From Burkholderiales bacterium (GTDB lineage Bacteria; Pseudomonadota; Gammaproteobacteria; Burkholderiales; Burkholderiaceae_C), in assembly GCA_028868995.1 (NCBI GenBank), contig JAGWTH010000013.1:1-64000 (forward strand): 64,000 nt of DNA, in the 5' to 3' direction. The notes below the pieces were generated by a model. It did not search any database. It was not told the origin of the DNA and worked only from the letters and a program-made list of their open reading frames with translations. Each line of letters starts with the position of its first letter. The first letter of the stretch is position 1. Below, in pieces: positions 7,542 through 17,218 of the stretch. The position numbers and the translations under genes are program-made.

Positions 7542-9200
7542 TCAGTGGAACAGGCCGGCGGCCTTGGTCAGGGCGATGTACACGCCGATCAGGAAGGGTA
7601 CGCCGACAGCCAGCCAGGCCAGCACGCCAACGGTGCCGAACGCGCCGCGCGCCGCGGACTCGGAGCCGGCCGAGGCGGCGGCCGCGGCCTCGTGCTGCAG
7701 CCCGCGCTCGCGCGCCAGCTCCTCGTCCGTCATGTGGTGCTCGTGCGCGACGGGCTTGACCAGAAGGTTGCAGATGAAGCCCACGGCCAGCAGGCCGGCC
7801 AGGATGTAGAGCGTGCGGTCGTAGACCAGGGTGTGGGCCACGCCGGCGTCGATCTGGGCCTGGCGGATGTTGGCGATCAGCACCGGTCCCAGGATGCCCG
7901 CCACGGACCAGGCCGTGAGCAGCCGGCCGTGGATGGCACCCACCATCTGCGTGCCGAACATGTCGGCCAGGTAGGCCGGCACGGTGGCGAAGCCGCCGCC
8001 GTACATCGTGAGGATGGCGCAGACCACGATCACGAACAGGCCGGCCGCGTGGACGTGGCCCAGCGTCGGCATCAGGCAGTACAGGGCGATGCCCAGCACG
8101 AAGAACGTGTAATAGGTGTTCTTGCGGCCGATGTGGTCCGACACGGACGCCCAGAACAGGCGGCCCACGCTGTTGAACAGGCTGATCAGGCCCACCAGGC
8201 CGGCCGCGGCGGCCACGATGGCGGCCTTCTGTTCGGGCGTGATGGTGGCCGTGGGATCCGCGCCGATCAGGCCGGCGCCGAACACGTCCTGCAGCATGGG
8301 CGAAGCCATGGAGATCACGCCGATGCCGGCGGTCACGTTCAGTCAGAGCACGGCCCAGATGAGCCAGAACTGCGGCGTCTTCCAGGCCTTGTCCAGGTGC
8401 ACATGATTGCGCGTGATCATGGCCTTGCCGGTGTCGGCCGGGGCGTTCCAGCCCTCGGGCTTCCAGCCCGTAGGCGCGACGCGGAAACCGAAGGCGCCGG
8501 CCGACATGCCCACGAAGTACAGCACGCCCATGGCCATGAGGGTGTCGGCCACCCCGCCACCGCCCCCTGTGGCGCCGAAGTGCTTCATGAGCGCCACGGC
8601 GATCGGCGCGCCGATCATCGCGCCGCCGCCGTAACCCATGATGGCGAAGCCCGTGGCCATGCCCCGGCGGTCGGGAAACCACTTGATCAGCGTGGACACC
8701 GGTGTGATGTAGCCCAGGCCCTGGCCCACGCCGCCCAGGATGCCGCAGCCCAGCCAGAGCAGCCAGAGCTGGTGCATCGCGACGCCGATGCCGCCGAGCA
8801 CCATGCCGCCGCCCCAGCACAGGGCGGCGATGAAGCCGGCCTTGCGCGGGCCGGCGTGTTCGAGCCAGCCGCCCCAAAGGGCCGCCGACACCCCGAGCAT
8901 CACGATGAAGAGCGTGAAGGTCAGGCTGACCGCGGGCACCGACCAGTTGCAGCTGGTGGTGAACATCTCGGACAGGAGGGACTGCTTCGCGCAGGCGGCG
9001 GCGTCGGTGCTGGCCAGCAGCTTGGTCATGGGCAACCAGAACACGCTGAAGCCGTACGCCATGCCGATGCACAGGTGGATGGCCAGTGCCGCCGGCGGAA
9101 CGAGCCACCGGTTGAAGCGCGGGCCCGCGACGATGCGATCCTTGGAGAGGATCCCTCCGGGGGGGCCCCCCTGGGGATTTCCTTCGAGAACTGCAGACAT
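7542..9200 (-). pseudogene. Oxalate/formate antiporter-family MFS transporter with an in-frame TGA
   Basis: Two parts of one major-facilitator protein lie in the same frame. The first part has 285 residues from the ATG at 9200 and stops at a TGA (plus-strand 8343-8345). It contains the N-terminal helices (IHLCIGMAYGFSVFWLPMTK, ITPVSTLIKWFPDRRGMATG). The second part has 265 codons running from that point to the stop at 7542 (LNVTAGIGVISMASPMLQD onward). They join without any frame change to give a 551-residue OFA-family carrier. The TGA falls at the position written WAVL-x-LNVTAG; relatives, as I recall them, carry Cys there, so a TGC-to-TGA change explains it. A GTG three codons downstream could restart translation. 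Nonsense mutation, sequencing error, readthrough or selenocysteine are all possible. The ATG at 9200 is preceded by AGGAG, and the roughly 280 bases between it and tRNA-His hold no gene I can support. Confidence 0.75.
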
Positions 9201-9478
9201 TGGGGTCTCCTTTTCTAGTAGCTATAGGGTCAGAGGCCGGCCCACCTGTCCTGCGAGGACCGGCGAGCGCGAGTCTAGGGAGCCCTTACGAGCACAACAA
9301 TAGGAATTACGCTGCATGGCGGGCCAGGCCGTGCAAACCCGCAAGGCGCCGCAGCGATCGGGAGAGGAAGACGGGCGGAGGGGCCTGGCGCCGGGTTCGC
9401 CAGGCTCGTCGCGCCGAGGGAGGGCCACGGCCCGTCGCCCTGGGAGAACCAGGGCTCAGCGAGCGCAGCGAGGAGGGG

Positions 9479-9555
9479 TGGGGTGGCTGATGGGACTCGA
9501 ACCCACGACAACCAGAATCACAATCTGGGACTCTACCAACTGAGCTACAGCCACC
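9479..9555 (-). tRNA. tRNA-His(GUG)
   Basis: Read on the minus strand, the acceptor GTGGCTG pairs with CAGCCAC. An extra encoded G at position -1 faces C73, the hallmark of tRNA-His. The anticodon is GTG in the loop TTGTGAT, the D arm is TAGCTCAGTTGGTAGAG, and the T arm holds GGGTTCGAGTCCC. CCA is encoded. The coordinates include G-1 and CCA. Confidence 0.97.
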
Positions 9556-9590
9556 GTGAGCCCGCGATTATAGCCTGAGCGCGGCAGGGC

Positions 9591-10580
9591 TCAGGGGTTG
9601 ACCAGCACCAGCTTGCCCTTGACCGCGCGCGAACCCATGTGGGCGTAGGCTGCCTTGAGCTCGCCCATGGGCATCGTGCGGTCGATCACCGGCTTGACCA
9701 GGCCCCGGGCGTACCACTGCGCGAGCTCCTGCATCATCGCCGCGTTGGCCTTCGGCTCGCGCCGGGCGAAGTCGCCCCAGAACACGCCGACGATGGACGC
9801 GCCCTTGAGCAGCGCCAGGTTCAGCGGCAGGCTGGGGATGGGGCCGGCGGCGAAGCCCACCACCAGGTAGCGGCCGCGCCAGGCGATGGAGCGGAAGGCG
9901 GGCTCGGCGAAGTCGCCGCCCACCGGGTCGTAGATGACGTCGGGACCCTTGCCGTCGGTGGCGGCCTTGACCGCCTCGCGGAAGGAGTTGGGCACCGGGT
10001 GCTGCGTGTAGTTGATGGTCGCGTCGGCGCCGATGGAGCGGCACAGCGCGCATTTCTCGTCGGTGGACGCCGCCGCGATCACGCGCGCGCCCGCCGCCTT
10101 GGCGATCTGGATCGCCGCCGTGCCGACGCCGCCGGCGGCGCCCAGCATCAGCACCGTCTCGCGGGCCTTCAGTTGCGCGCGGTCGATCAGCGCGTGGTGC
10201 GAGGTGGCGTAGATCATGATGAAGGCGGCCGCGTCCACGAAGGGGAAGCCCGCCGGCAGCGGCATGCACAGGGCGGCCGGTGCGATCGTGTGGGTGGCGA
10301 AGCCGCCGGTGCCCGCCAGGCAGGCGACGTTCTGGCCCACCTTCAGCTGCGTCACGGCTTCGCCCACCGCCGCCACGACCCCGGCGAACTCGGAGCCGGG
10401 CACGAAGGGCAGGGGCGGCTTGTGCTGGTACTTGTTCTGGACGATCAGCAGGTCGGGGAAATTGAGGCTGGCGGCCTTGATCTCGACCAGCACCTCGCCG
10501 GCCTTGGGCTGCGGCGTGGGCAGCTCCTTCCACTGCAGCGCGTCGACACCGACGGGGTTCTCGCAAAGCCAAGCATGCAT
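9591..10580 (-). CDS. Zinc-free quinone oxidoreductase (MDR superfamily, QOR type)
   Basis: This 329-residue medium-chain reductase has an N-terminal GroES-like domain (EVLVEIKAASLNFPDLLIVQ) and a Rossmann domain with the NADPH-binding motif MLGAAGGVGTAAIQIAKAAG near residue 150. The catalytic-zinc ligands of alcohol dehydrogenases are absent, which points to NADPH:quinone or enoyl reductase activity. The ATG at 10580 begins MHAWLCENPVG and has AAGGAG upstream, so the longer in-frame extension is not needed. It is divergent from surE across 88 bases. No specific substrate can be inferred, and it has no functional partner nearby. Confidence 0.88.
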   Translation of the reverse strand: MHAWLCENPVGVDALQWKELPTPQPKAGEVLVEIKAASLNFPDLLIVQNKYQHKPPLPFVPGSEFAGVVAAVGEAVTQLKVGQNVACLAGTGGFATHTIAPAALCMPLPAGFPFVDAAAFIMIYATSHHALIDRAQLKARETVLMLGAAGGVGTAAIQIAKAAGARVIAAASTDEKCALCRSIGADATINYTQHPVPNSFREAVKAATDGKGPDVIYDPVGGDFAEPAFRSIAWRGRYLVVGFAAGPIPSLPLNLALLKGASIVGVFWGDFARREPKANAAMMQELAQWYARGLVKPVIDRTMPMGELKAAYAHMGSRAVKGKLVLVNP

Positions 10581-10654
10581 GGCGGGTCTCCTTGTTGGGG
10601 CCCGATCATAGGCAAGGGCGCGGCGCCGGCCGTGTCCCAGCCGTGACCGGCCCC

Positions 10655-10660
10655 TACAAT
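10655..10660 (+). promoter_or_regulatory. -10-like hexamer TACAAT ahead of surE
   Basis: TACAAT ends 8 bases before the surE ATG and there is no Shine-Dalgarno in between, so a transcript from here would be leaderless or nearly so. No clear -35 is visible at the expected spacing. Confidence 0.4.
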
Positions 10661-10668
10661 CCCCGGGC

Positions 10669-11442
10669 ATGAGGATCCTGCTCTCCAACGACGACGGCTA
10701 CCAGGCGCCGGGCATCGTGGCCCTGTACGAGGCGATCCGCGACCTGGGCGAGGTGGAGGTGGTCGCGCCGGAGCACAACAACAGCGCCAAGTCGAATGCG
10801 CTCACGCTGCATGCGCCGCTCTACGTCAACGTGGCCGCCAACGGCTTCCGCTACGTCAACGGCACGCCGGCGGACTGCGTGCACGTCGCGCTCACGGGCC
10901 TGCTGGGCTACAAGCCCGACCTGGTGGTCAGCGGCATCAACAACGGCGCCAACATGGGCGACGACACCATCTACTCGGGCACGGTCGGGGCGGCGATGGA
11001 GGGCTACCTGTTCGGCATCCCGGCCATCGCGTTCTCCCAGGTCGAGAAAGGCTGGTCGCACCTGGACGCGGCGGCGCGCAAGGCGCGCGAGCTGGTGCAG
11101 TACCTCGTGGCGCACCATCGGGCGCAGGAAGCCCCCTGGCTGCTGAACGTCAACATCCCGAACCGGCCCTACGGGGAGCTCAAGCCCTACAAGGTCAGCC
11201 GCCTGGGCCGCCGCCACGCGGCCGACCAGGTGATCTCGCAGACCAGCCCGCGCGGCGAGATCATGTACTGGATCGGCGGCGCGGGCCTGCCCAAGGACGA
11301 TGCCGAGGGCACCGACTTCCACGCCTCGCTGCAGGGCCATCCGACCATCACCCCGCTGAAGGTGGACCTCACCGACCACGACGCCCTGCGCTACTGGGCG
11401 CAGGCGGCCGCGCAGCTGCCGCCGGGCGAGGAAAAGGCATGA
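10669..11442 (+). CDS. surE: 5'/3'-nucleotidase SurE
   Basis: This 257-residue metal-dependent nucleoside-monophosphate phosphatase keeps the N-terminal metal motif [14 protein letters not shown] (Asp-Asp at residues 8-9), [15 protein letters not shown] around the third metal ligand, and [20 protein letters not shown] with the fourth. The enzyme removes phosphates from nucleotides and short polyphosphate and is tied to stationary-phase survival. It heads the classical surE-pcm-nlpD-rpoS cluster; its stop overlaps the pcm ATG by 4 bases. The start is preceded not by a ribosome site but by a -10-like TACAAT, as noted separately. Confidence 0.96.
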   Translation: MRILLSNDDGYQAPGIVALYEAIRDLGEVEVVAPEHNNSAKSNALTLHAPLYVNVAANGFRYVNGTPADCVHVALTGLLGYKPDLVVSGINNGANMGDDTIYSGTVGAAMEGYLFGIPAIAFSQVEKGWSHLDAAARKARELVQYLVAHHRAQEAPWLLNVNIPNRPYGELKPYKVSRLGRRHAADQVISQTSPRGEIMYWIGGAGLPKDDAEGTDFHASLQGHPTITPLKVDLTDHDALRYWAQAAAQLPPGEEKA

Positions 11443-12212
11443 CGCGCCGGCCCGGCTTCCCGGCCCGCCTGCCCGGCGGGCCCGTGCCGCCTGCGCAGCC
11501 CGCGCGCAAGGCCCCGGCCGCCGTCGCCGCGCCGCGCGCCGCCGTTCCCTCCGGGCTGGGGCTCGATTCGCATGCCGTGCGCGCCCGCATGGTGGAGAAG
11601 ATCGCCGCGCAGGGCGTCGCGGATGCGCGCGTGCTGGCGGCGATGAACGCCGTCGAGCGCCATCGCTTCGTCGACAGCGCGCTGGTCAACCAGGCCTACG
11701 AGGACACGAGCCTGCCGATCGGCCTCGGGCAGACGATCTCCAAGCCCAGCGTGGTGGCGCGCATGATCGAGCTGCTGCTGGCCGCGCCCGCCGGCGCCGG
11801 CGGGCGCCTCGGGCGCGTGCTGGAGGTGGGCACCGGCTGCGGCTACCAGGCCGCCGTGCTGAGCCAGGTGGCCTTCGAGGTCTATACCATCGAGCGCCTG
11901 CGCGGCCTGCACGAGCGCGCGCGGGAGAACCTGCGGCCCTTTCGCCTGCGCAACGTGCACCTGCTGTTCGGCGACGGCATGGCCGGCTTCGCGCAGGGCG
12001 CTCCCTACGCGGGCATCATCGCCGCCGCGGGCGGCGAGGCCGTGCCCCCGGCCTGGACCGACCAGCTCGCCGACGGCGGTCGCATCGTCGCGCCGATGGT
12101 GATGCCGCAGGGGCGGCAGGCGCTGGTCGTCATCGAGAAGAGCGCGGGACGCCTCGCCCGGACGATTCTTGAGGGCGTTCACTTTGTCCCCCTAAAATCG
12201 GGCATCGCATGA
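11439..12212 (+). CDS. pcm: Protein-L-isoaspartate O-methyltransferase
   Basis: This 257-residue SAM-dependent methyltransferase repairs isoaspartyl residues in aged proteins. The SAM-binding motif [19 protein letters not shown] lies at about residues 127-145 and the substrate-side motif [18 protein letters not shown] at about 85-102. The protein carries a Pro/Ala/Arg-rich N-terminal extension of about 45 residues compared with the roughly 208-residue E. coli enzyme. A start near [11 protein letters not shown] would remove it, but the ATG at 11439 overlaps the surE stop (ATGA), which favours the long form. It in turn overlaps nlpD by 4 bases, so surE, pcm and nlpD are translationally chained. 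Confidence 0.93.
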   Translation: MTRRPGFPARLPGGPVPPAQPARKAPAAVAAPRAAVPSGLGLDSHAVRARMVEKIAAQGVADARVLAAMNAVERHRFVDSALVNQAYEDTSLPIGLGQTISKPSVVARMIELLLAAPAGAGGRLGRVLEVGTGCGYQAAVLSQVAFEVYTIERLRGLHERARENLRPFRLRNVHLLFGDGMAGFAQGAPYAGIIAAAGGEAVPPAWTDQLADGGRIVAPMVMPQGRQALVVIEKSAGRLARTILEGVHFVPLKSGIA

Positions 12213-13081
12213 GGATGAACACAATGCAGTGGCGCGAGCGCGCGTTGAAGTGGCTGTGGCTCGTGGCGGCTTGCGCCCTGTTGGCGGCCTGCGCCTCGTC
12301 GCGCCGGCTGCCCGCACCGGTAGAAGACCGCTCGGGCGGGCGTCCGGGGGCGGTCGCCGTGCTCCCGGCCTCGCCCGGGGCCGCGCTGCCCGGTGCCGAG
12401 AATGCCGGCAAGCCGGGCTATTACACCGTCCGCCCGGGCGACACGCTGATCCGCATCGCGCTGGAGACCGGCCAGAACTGGCGTGACATCGCGCGCTGGA
12501 ACAACCTGGACAACCCCAACGTGATCGAGGTGGGGCAGGTGCTGCGGGTGGTGGCGCCTGTCACCGGCGCGGTTGCATCGGCCGTGCCGGCAGCCTCCGC
12601 GCCGCCGGCATCGGCCGCGTCGGCGGCGCAGGCTCCATCCAGTGCCGCGACCGCCAGCGCGGCGCCCGCCAGCGCGGCCTCGCCGGCAGCGTCCGCGGGC
12701 ACCGACGACCAGGTCGCCTGGACCTGGCCCACCAACGGCAACGATCCGGTCATCGCCGGCTTCGACGAGGCGAAGAACAAGGGTGTGGACATCGGCGGCC
12801 GCGCCGGCGACCCGGTGTTCGCGGCGGCCGACGGCCGCGTCGTGTACGCGGGAGCGGGACTGCGCGGCTACGGCAACCTGATCATCCTGAAGCACAACAA
12901 CACCTACCTCACCGCGTACGCGCACAACCAGTCGCTGCTGGTCAAGGAGGACCAGACGGTGCGCAAGGGCCAGAAGATCGCGGAGATGGGCTCGACGGAT
13001 GCCGATCGCGTGAAGCTGCACTTCGAGATCCGCCGGCAGGGCAAGCCGGTCGATCCCACCCGGTACCTGCCACCGAGGTAG
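12209..13081 (+). CDS. nlpD: NlpD-like lipoprotein, LysM plus degenerate M23 domain
   Basis: This 290-residue protein has a lipoprotein signal with lipobox LAAC (Cys28; Cys22 is a second possibility), a LysM peptidoglycan-binding repeat at about 70-115 ([18 protein letters not shown]), an Ala/Ser/Pro-rich linker at about 120-165, and a C-terminal M23/LytM domain at about 190-285. The zinc ligands of active M23 peptidases look lost. The first His position reads NKGVDIGG instead of HxGxD, and the HxH motif reads KLHFEIR. That fits NlpD and EnvC, which do not cut peptidoglycan but activate amidases such as AmiC during cell separation. The gene lies directly before rpoS, where in E. coli it carries a main rpoS promoter. 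Confidence 0.92.
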   Translation: MRMNTMQWRERALKWLWLVAACALLAACASSRRLPAPVEDRSGGRPGAVAVLPASPGAALPGAENAGKPGYYTVRPGDTLIRIALETGQNWRDIARWNNLDNPNVIEVGQVLRVVAPVTGAVASAVPAASAPPASAASAAQAPSSAATASAAPASAASPAASAGTDDQVAWTWPTNGNDPVIAGFDEAKNKGVDIGGRAGDPVFAAADGRVVYAGAGLRGYGNLIILKHNNTYLTAYAHNQSLLVKEDQTVRKGQKIAEMGSTDADRVKLHFEIRRQGKPVDPTRYLPPR

Positions 13082-13083
13082 CG

Positions 13084-14091
13084 ATGGGGCGGCGCAACGG
13101 GCACGGTTCGCCGACGCCTGCAGGGGCCCGCCGGGATGCGGACAGCGTTTCCATGGATGAGCCGGACGCGGCGGCCGGCGAAGCCGCGCCGGGCCTGCCG
13201 CCGCAGGAGGCTGCCGGCGACCTGTCCGGCGAGAGCAGCGACACGCTGACGCTGTACCTGCGAGACGTGCGCCGCACCACGCTGTTCACCGCCGAACAGG
13301 AGTACGAGACCGCCGTGCGCGCGCGCGCCGGCGACTTCGCTGCGCGGCAGTCGATGATCGAGCACAACCTGCGGCTGGTGGTGAGCATCGCCAAGGGCTA
13401 CCTGGGCCGCGGCGTGCCGCTGTCCGACCTGATCGAGGAGGGCAACCTCGGCCTGATGCACGCCATCGGCAAGTTCGAGCCCGAGCGGGGCTTCCGTTTC
13501 TCCACCTACGCCACCTGGTGGATCCGGCAGGCGGTGGAGCGTGCGGTGATGAACCAGGGCCGCGTCATCCGGCTGCCGGTGCACGTGGTGCGCGAGCTGC
13601 AGCAGGTGCTGCGGGCCCGCCGAGCGCTGGAGAACGACCCGGCCTTCATGGCGTCGCGCCGGGGCGATGGCGAGGCCGTGCGGGTGGAGGATGTCGCCGC
13701 GCTGCTCGAACGCGACGTGCAGGAGGTCGCCGAACTGCTGGCGATGGCCGAGGCCCCCCGGTCGCTCGACGCCGTGGTCGACCGCTCCGAGGACGAGCAC
13801 ACCCTGGCCGACTTCATGGCCGACGAACTCGCGCTCGACCCCACCGGCGTCACCCACAACCACGAGGTCGAGCGCCTGGTGGCCGGCTGGGTCGACTCCC
13901 TGTCCCACCGCGAGAAGGAAGTGCTGGAGGGCCGCTTCGGCCTGCACGAGCGCGAGCCGGAGACGCTGGAGGTGCTGAGCGACCGCCTGGGCCTCACGCG
14001 CGAGCGGGTGCGGCAGATCCAGAACGAGGCCCTCGTCAAGCTCAAGCGCCAGATGGCGCGCAGCGGCGTGGACCGCGACTCGCTGTTCTAG
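13084..14091 (+). CDS. rpoS: RNA polymerase sigma factor RpoS
   Basis: This 335-residue sigma-70 family factor has region 1.2 ([20 protein letters not shown]), the core-binding region 2 ([36 protein letters not shown]), region 3, and the region 4 helix-turn-helix ([20 protein letters not shown]). The placement after nlpD and the size identify it as the stationary-phase and general-stress sigma rather than RpoD or RpoH. The first 23-40 residues are poorly conserved, so the start is less sure: ATG at 13084 follows nlpD by 2 bases, and the internal ATG at 13153 ([10 protein letters not shown]) is an alternative. RpoS levels in relatives are set by promoters inside nlpD and by proteolysis. Confidence 0.95.
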   Translation: MGRRNGHGSPTPAGARRDADSVSMDEPDAAAGEAAPGLPPQEAAGDLSGESSDTLTLYLRDVRRTTLFTAEQEYETAVRARAGDFAARQSMIEHNLRLVVSIAKGYLGRGVPLSDLIEEGNLGLMHAIGKFEPERGFRFSTYATWWIRQAVERAVMNQGRVIRLPVHVVRELQQVLRARRALENDPAFMASRRGDGEAVRVEDVAALLERDVQEVAELLAMAEAPRSLDAVVDRSEDEHTLADFMADELALDPTGVTHNHEVERLVAGWVDSLSHREKEVLEGRFGLHEREPETLEVLSDRLGLTRERVRQIQNEALVKLKRQMARSGVDRDSLF

Positions 14092-14111
14092 GGGCGGTGC
14101 GGCGGCACTGC

Positions 14112-14117
14112 TACAGT
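14112..14117 (+). promoter_or_regulatory. -10-like hexamer TACAGT ahead of the exonuclease gene
   Basis: TACAGT ends 6 bases before the ATG at 14124, with no Shine-Dalgarno. It matches the leaderless-type arrangement seen at surE and rlmD. Confidence 0.3.
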
Positions 14118-14123
14118 GCCGCC

Positions 14124-14909
14124 ATGGCGTGGCCTGTACTTGTTTTCGATATCGAATCCATCCCCGACGTCTCGGGCCTGCGGCAGTTGCGCGATGCGCC
14201 GGCCGGTGCCACCGATGCGGAGGTCTACGCCGCCTGGCTGCAGGAGCGCAAGCACGCCGGCCAGAGCGACTTCATGCCGCTGCACCTGCAACGGGTGCTG
14301 GTGATCAGCTGCGTGTTCCGCAATGCCGAGGGCCTGCGCGTGCACTCCTTCGTGGACCGCGACAACGCGAGCGAAGGCAAGGTGGTGCAGACCTTCTTCA
14401 ACGCCATCGAGAAGCACGTGCCGCAGCTGGTGAGCTGGAACGGCGGCGGCTTCGACCTGCCGGTGCTGCACTACCGCGGCCTGCGCCATGGGGTGGTCGC
14501 GTCCAGGTACTGGGACCTGGGCGAGGACGACCGCGAGTTCAAGTGGAACAACTACATCAGCCGCTACCACATGCGCCACCTGGACCTGATGGACCTGCTG
14601 GCCATGTACCAGCCGCGCGCCAACGCGCCGCTGGATGCGATGGCCAAGCTGTGCGGCTTCCCGGGCAAGCTGGGCATGGACGGCTCGCAGGTCTACCCGG
14701 CCTTCCTGGACGGCAAGCTGGAGGACATCCGCCGCTACTGCGAGACCGACGTGATGAACACCTACCTGCTGTACTGCCGCTTCCAGAAGATGCGCGGGGG
14801 CTTCACCGAGGCCGAGTACGACCAGGAGATCGGCTTGGTGAAGCAGGCGCTGGCCGACCTGTCCGGCAACGAGCCGCACTGGCAGGAATACCTGGCTGCC
14901 TGGGAGTGA
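14124..14909 (+). CDS. Predicted 3'-5' exonuclease (PolB-like exonuclease family)
   Basis: This 261-residue protein belongs to the stand-alone family related to the exonuclease domain of DNA polymerase B. Exo I is PVLVFDIESIPDV with the metal-binding DxE, Exo II is LVSWNGGGFDLPVLHYRG (residues about 108-125), and Exo III is DIRRYCETDVMNTYLLY (about 200-216). These supply the four acidic residues of DEDD nucleases. Its substrate is unknown. It lies between rpoS and rlmD, about 30 bases from each, and has no ribosome site. A functional link to translation or repair cannot be read from the neighbours. Confidence 0.88.
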   Translation: MAWPVLVFDIESIPDVSGLRQLRDAPAGATDAEVYAAWLQERKHAGQSDFMPLHLQRVLVISCVFRNAEGLRVHSFVDRDNASEGKVVQTFFNAIEKHVPQLVSWNGGGFDLPVLHYRGLRHGVVASRYWDLGEDDREFKWNNYISRYHMRHLDLMDLLAMYQPRANAPLDAMAKLCGFPGKLGMDGSQVYPAFLDGKLEDIRRYCETDVMNTYLLYCRFQKMRGGFTEAEYDQEIGLVKQALADLSGNEPHWQEYLAAWE

Positions 14910-14922
14910 CCTCCGTCCCTGA

Positions 14923-14928
14923 GACAAT
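14923..14928 (+). promoter_or_regulatory. -10-like hexamer GACAAT ahead of rlmD
   Basis: GACAAT ends 6 bases before the rlmD ATG (14935). The intervening CGGGGG is not a proper Shine-Dalgarno at usable spacing. Confidence 0.3.
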
Positions 14929-14934
14929 CGGGGG

Positions 14935-16335
14935 ATGACAGACAGGCAGGCAGCCGACCCGCATCCGCAGGGCTGGCTTCAGATCGAATCGCTCGACATC
15001 GAGGCGCAGGGCGTGGCCCGCCGTCCCGACGGCAAGGTGGTGTTCGTCGACGGCGCGTTGCCCGGCGAATGGGTGAGCGCGAACGTCCACCGCAGGAAGA
15101 ACAACTGGGAGCAGGCCTCCCTGGTGGAGGTGCACCGGGAGTCGTCGCTGCGCGTGCGGCCGCGCTGCCCGCACTTCGGCCTGCACGAGGGCGCCTGCGG
15201 GGGCTGCAAGATGCAGCACCTGGACGTTTCGGCCCAGGTGGCGATCAAGCAGCGGGTGCTCGAGGACAACCTCTGGCACCTGGGCAAGGTCCGGTCCGAC
15301 ACCCTGCTGCCGGCCATCGAAGGCCCGGCCTGGGGCTACCGCTGGCGGGCCCGCTTCTCGGTGCGCCACGTGCGCAAGAAGGAAACGGTGCTGGTGGGCT
15401 TCCACGAGCGCAAGAGCCGCTACGTGGCCGACATCCGTGAATGCCACGTGGTGCCGAAGCATGTGAGCGACCTGCTTCTGCCGCTGCGTGCCCTGATCGG
15501 GTCCATGGACGCCATCGAGACCTGCCCGCAGATCGAGCTGGCCTGCGGCGACCGGGTGACGGCCCTGGTGCTGCGCCACCTGGAACCCCTGTCGGCGGGC
15601 GACCTGGCGAAACTGCGCGCGTTCGCCCGCGACCACGCGGACGCCGGGGTGCAGTGGTGGCTGCAGCCCAAGGGGCCGGATTCCGTGCGCCTGCTCGACG
15701 AGGGCGGCCCCGAGCTCGCCTACACGCTGCCCGAGTTCGGCATCACCATGCCCTTCCGGCCCACGGACTTCACCCAGGTCAACCCGCACATCAACCGCGT
15801 GCTGGTCGAGCGCGCGGTGCGCCTGCTGCAGGTGCATCCGGGCGAGCGCGTGATCGACTGGTTCTGCGGGCTGGGCAATTTCACCCTGCCGCTGGCCACG
15901 CAGGCCGGCGAGGTGCTGGGCATCGAGGGCAGCGAGGCGCTGGTGGCGCGCTCGCGCGAGAACTACGCGGCCAACCAAGCCGCCCGGGCGCGGCCGCTGG
16001 CGCCGGCGCGCTTCCTGGCGCGCAACCTGTTCGAGATGACGCCGCAGCAGCTGGTGGCCGACGGCGCGGCCGAGCGCTGGCTGGTGGACCCGCCGCGCGA
16101 GGGCGCCATCGCCCTGGCCAAGGCGCTGGCGGACCTGCACCAGGACCCTTCCTTGCGCGGCGGATGGATGCCGCCGAAGCGCATCGTCTATGTCAGCTGC
16201 AATCCGGCCACGCTGGCGCGCGACGCCGGGCTGCTGGTGCACCAGGCGGGTTACCGCTGCCTCTCGGCGGGGGTGGTCAACATGTTCCCGCACACGGCGC
16301 ACGTGGAGTCCATAGCGGTCTTCGAGCTCGCGTGA
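14935..16335 (+). CDS. rlmD: 23S rRNA (uracil-1939-C5)-methyltransferase RlmD
   Basis: This 466-residue enzyme has an N-terminal TRAM RNA-binding domain (residues about 15-75), then iron-sulfur cysteines in [19 protein letters not shown] plus one more in IRECHVVP, the 4Fe-4S pattern of RlmD. The C-terminal methyltransferase domain has the SAM motif [17 protein letters not shown] and the catalytic Cys in [13 protein letters not shown]. It places m5U on 23S rRNA at the position numbered 1939 in E. coli. RlmC and TrmA are excluded by size and the cluster spacing. A strong terminator follows directly. Confidence 0.93.
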   Translation: MTDRQAADPHPQGWLQIESLDIEAQGVARRPDGKVVFVDGALPGEWVSANVHRRKNNWEQASLVEVHRESSLRVRPRCPHFGLHEGACGGCKMQHLDVSAQVAIKQRVLEDNLWHLGKVRSDTLLPAIEGPAWGYRWRARFSVRHVRKKETVLVGFHERKSRYVADIRECHVVPKHVSDLLLPLRALIGSMDAIETCPQIELACGDRVTALVLRHLEPLSAGDLAKLRAFARDHADAGVQWWLQPKGPDSVRLLDEGGPELAYTLPEFGITMPFRPTDFTQVNPHINRVLVERAVRLLQVHPGERVIDWFCGLGNFTLPLATQAGEVLGIEGSEALVARSRENYAANQAARARPLAPARFLARNLFEMTPQQLVADGAAERWLVDPPREGAIALAKALADLHQDPSLRGGWMPPKRIVYVSCNPATLARDAGLLVHQAGYRCLSAGVVNMFPHTAHVESIAVFELA

Positions 16336-16342
16336 AGCCAAG

Positions 16343-16373
16343 AAGAAGGCCCGCTCGCGCGGGCCTTTTCTTC
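16343..16373. terminator. Bidirectional terminator between rlmD and the Bax-inhibitor-like gene
   Basis: A stem of AAGGCCCGC pairing with GCGGGCCTT around a four-base loop (TCGC) is flanked by GAAGA on the left and TTCTTCT on the right. That gives U-rich tails in both directions, and the two flanking genes converge on it. Confidence 0.8.
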
Positions 16374-16396
16374 TCTGAGCGGCGCGGGGCGCCGGT

Positions 16397-17092
16397 TCAC
16401 TCTTCGCCGGCCGTCATCCCCAGCAGGGCCAGCAGGCTTTGGAACACGTTGAACAGGTCCAGGTAAAGCATGAGCGTGGCGTTGATGTAATTCGTCTCGC
16501 CGCCGTCGACGATCTGCTTCAGGTCGTACAGCATGTACAGGCTGAAGATCGCGATCGCCAGCGTGCTGATCACCAGCATGCCCAGAGAGGAACCCAGGAA
16601 CACGTTGACGATGCTGCCGACCACGAGCACCAGGGCGCCGGCGAACAGCCACTTGCCGAGGCCCGAGAGGTCGCGCTTGATCACCGTGGACAGCGAAGCC
16701 ATCACGAAGAACACGGCCGCCGTGCCGCCGAAGGCGGTCATCACCAGGCCGGGGCCGTTCTTGAAGCCCAGGACCAGCGCGACCAGGCGCGACAGCATCA
16801 GGCCCATGAAGAAGGTGAAGGCCAGCAGCACGCCCACGCCGGCGGCGGAATCCTTGGTCTTCTGGATCGCGAACATGAAGCCGAAGGCGACGCCCAGGAA
16901 GACGATCAGGCCCAGCCCGCCGGTGAGGTTGCGGGTGATGCCGGTGGTCACGCCCACCCAGGCCCCCAGCACGGTGGGGATCAGGCTCAGCGCCAGCAGC
17001 CAGTAGGTGTTGCGCATCACCTTCTGGCGCTGCTCCAGCGTGGCCGCGGCGGCATAGCCGTAGGTGGGAAGGGTCTGGATCGGTTCGTTCAT
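16397..17092 (-). CDS. Bax inhibitor-1/YccA-family membrane protein
   Basis: This 231-residue protein with about seven transmembrane helices belongs to the BI-1/YccA group. It starts at 17092 (MNEPIQTLPTYGYAAAATLE) behind a CAGGAGAG ribosome site. The hallmark C-terminal part ALVLVVGSIVNVFLGSSLGM and the YMLYDLKQIVDGG stretch with conserved Asp residues are present; in other members these acidic residues form a pH-gated cation path. E. coli YccA modulates FtsH proteolysis. The gene stands alone and ends at the shared terminator with rlmD. The function in this organism is not known. Confidence 0.88.
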   Translation of the reverse strand: MNEPIQTLPTYGYAAAATLEQRQKVMRNTYWLLALSLIPTVLGAWVGVTTGITRNLTGGLGLIVFLGVAFGFMFAIQKTKDSAAGVGVLLAFTFFMGLMLSRLVALVLGFKNGPGLVMTAFGGTAAVFFVMASLSTVIKRDLSGLGKWLFAGALVLVVGSIVNVFLGSSLGMLVISTLAIAIFSLYMLYDLKQIVDGGETNYINATLMLYLDLFNVFQSLLALLGMTAGEE

Positions 17093-17218
17093 TGGCGGCT
17101 CTCCTGTGCCTTGTCGACGGTTAGATGGGCGCATTCTAGGGCGGTTCCCCGCGACCTGACGGCAAGCCGCGCGCGGGCGGCTATGCTTGTCCCTTTCCCG
17201 CCAGCACAAAGCATCCCC

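Noticed and set aside
8280-8342. SECIS element for selenocysteine at the transporter TGA
   Set aside because: Only a 4-base-pair stem appears at a suitable distance and no sel genes are in the window, so I do not call a selenoprotein.
9201-9478. Gene in the gap between the OFA transporter and tRNA-His
   Set aside because: Frames of up to about 75-95 codons exist, but they overlap the tRNA, run in both strands and show no family or ribosome site.
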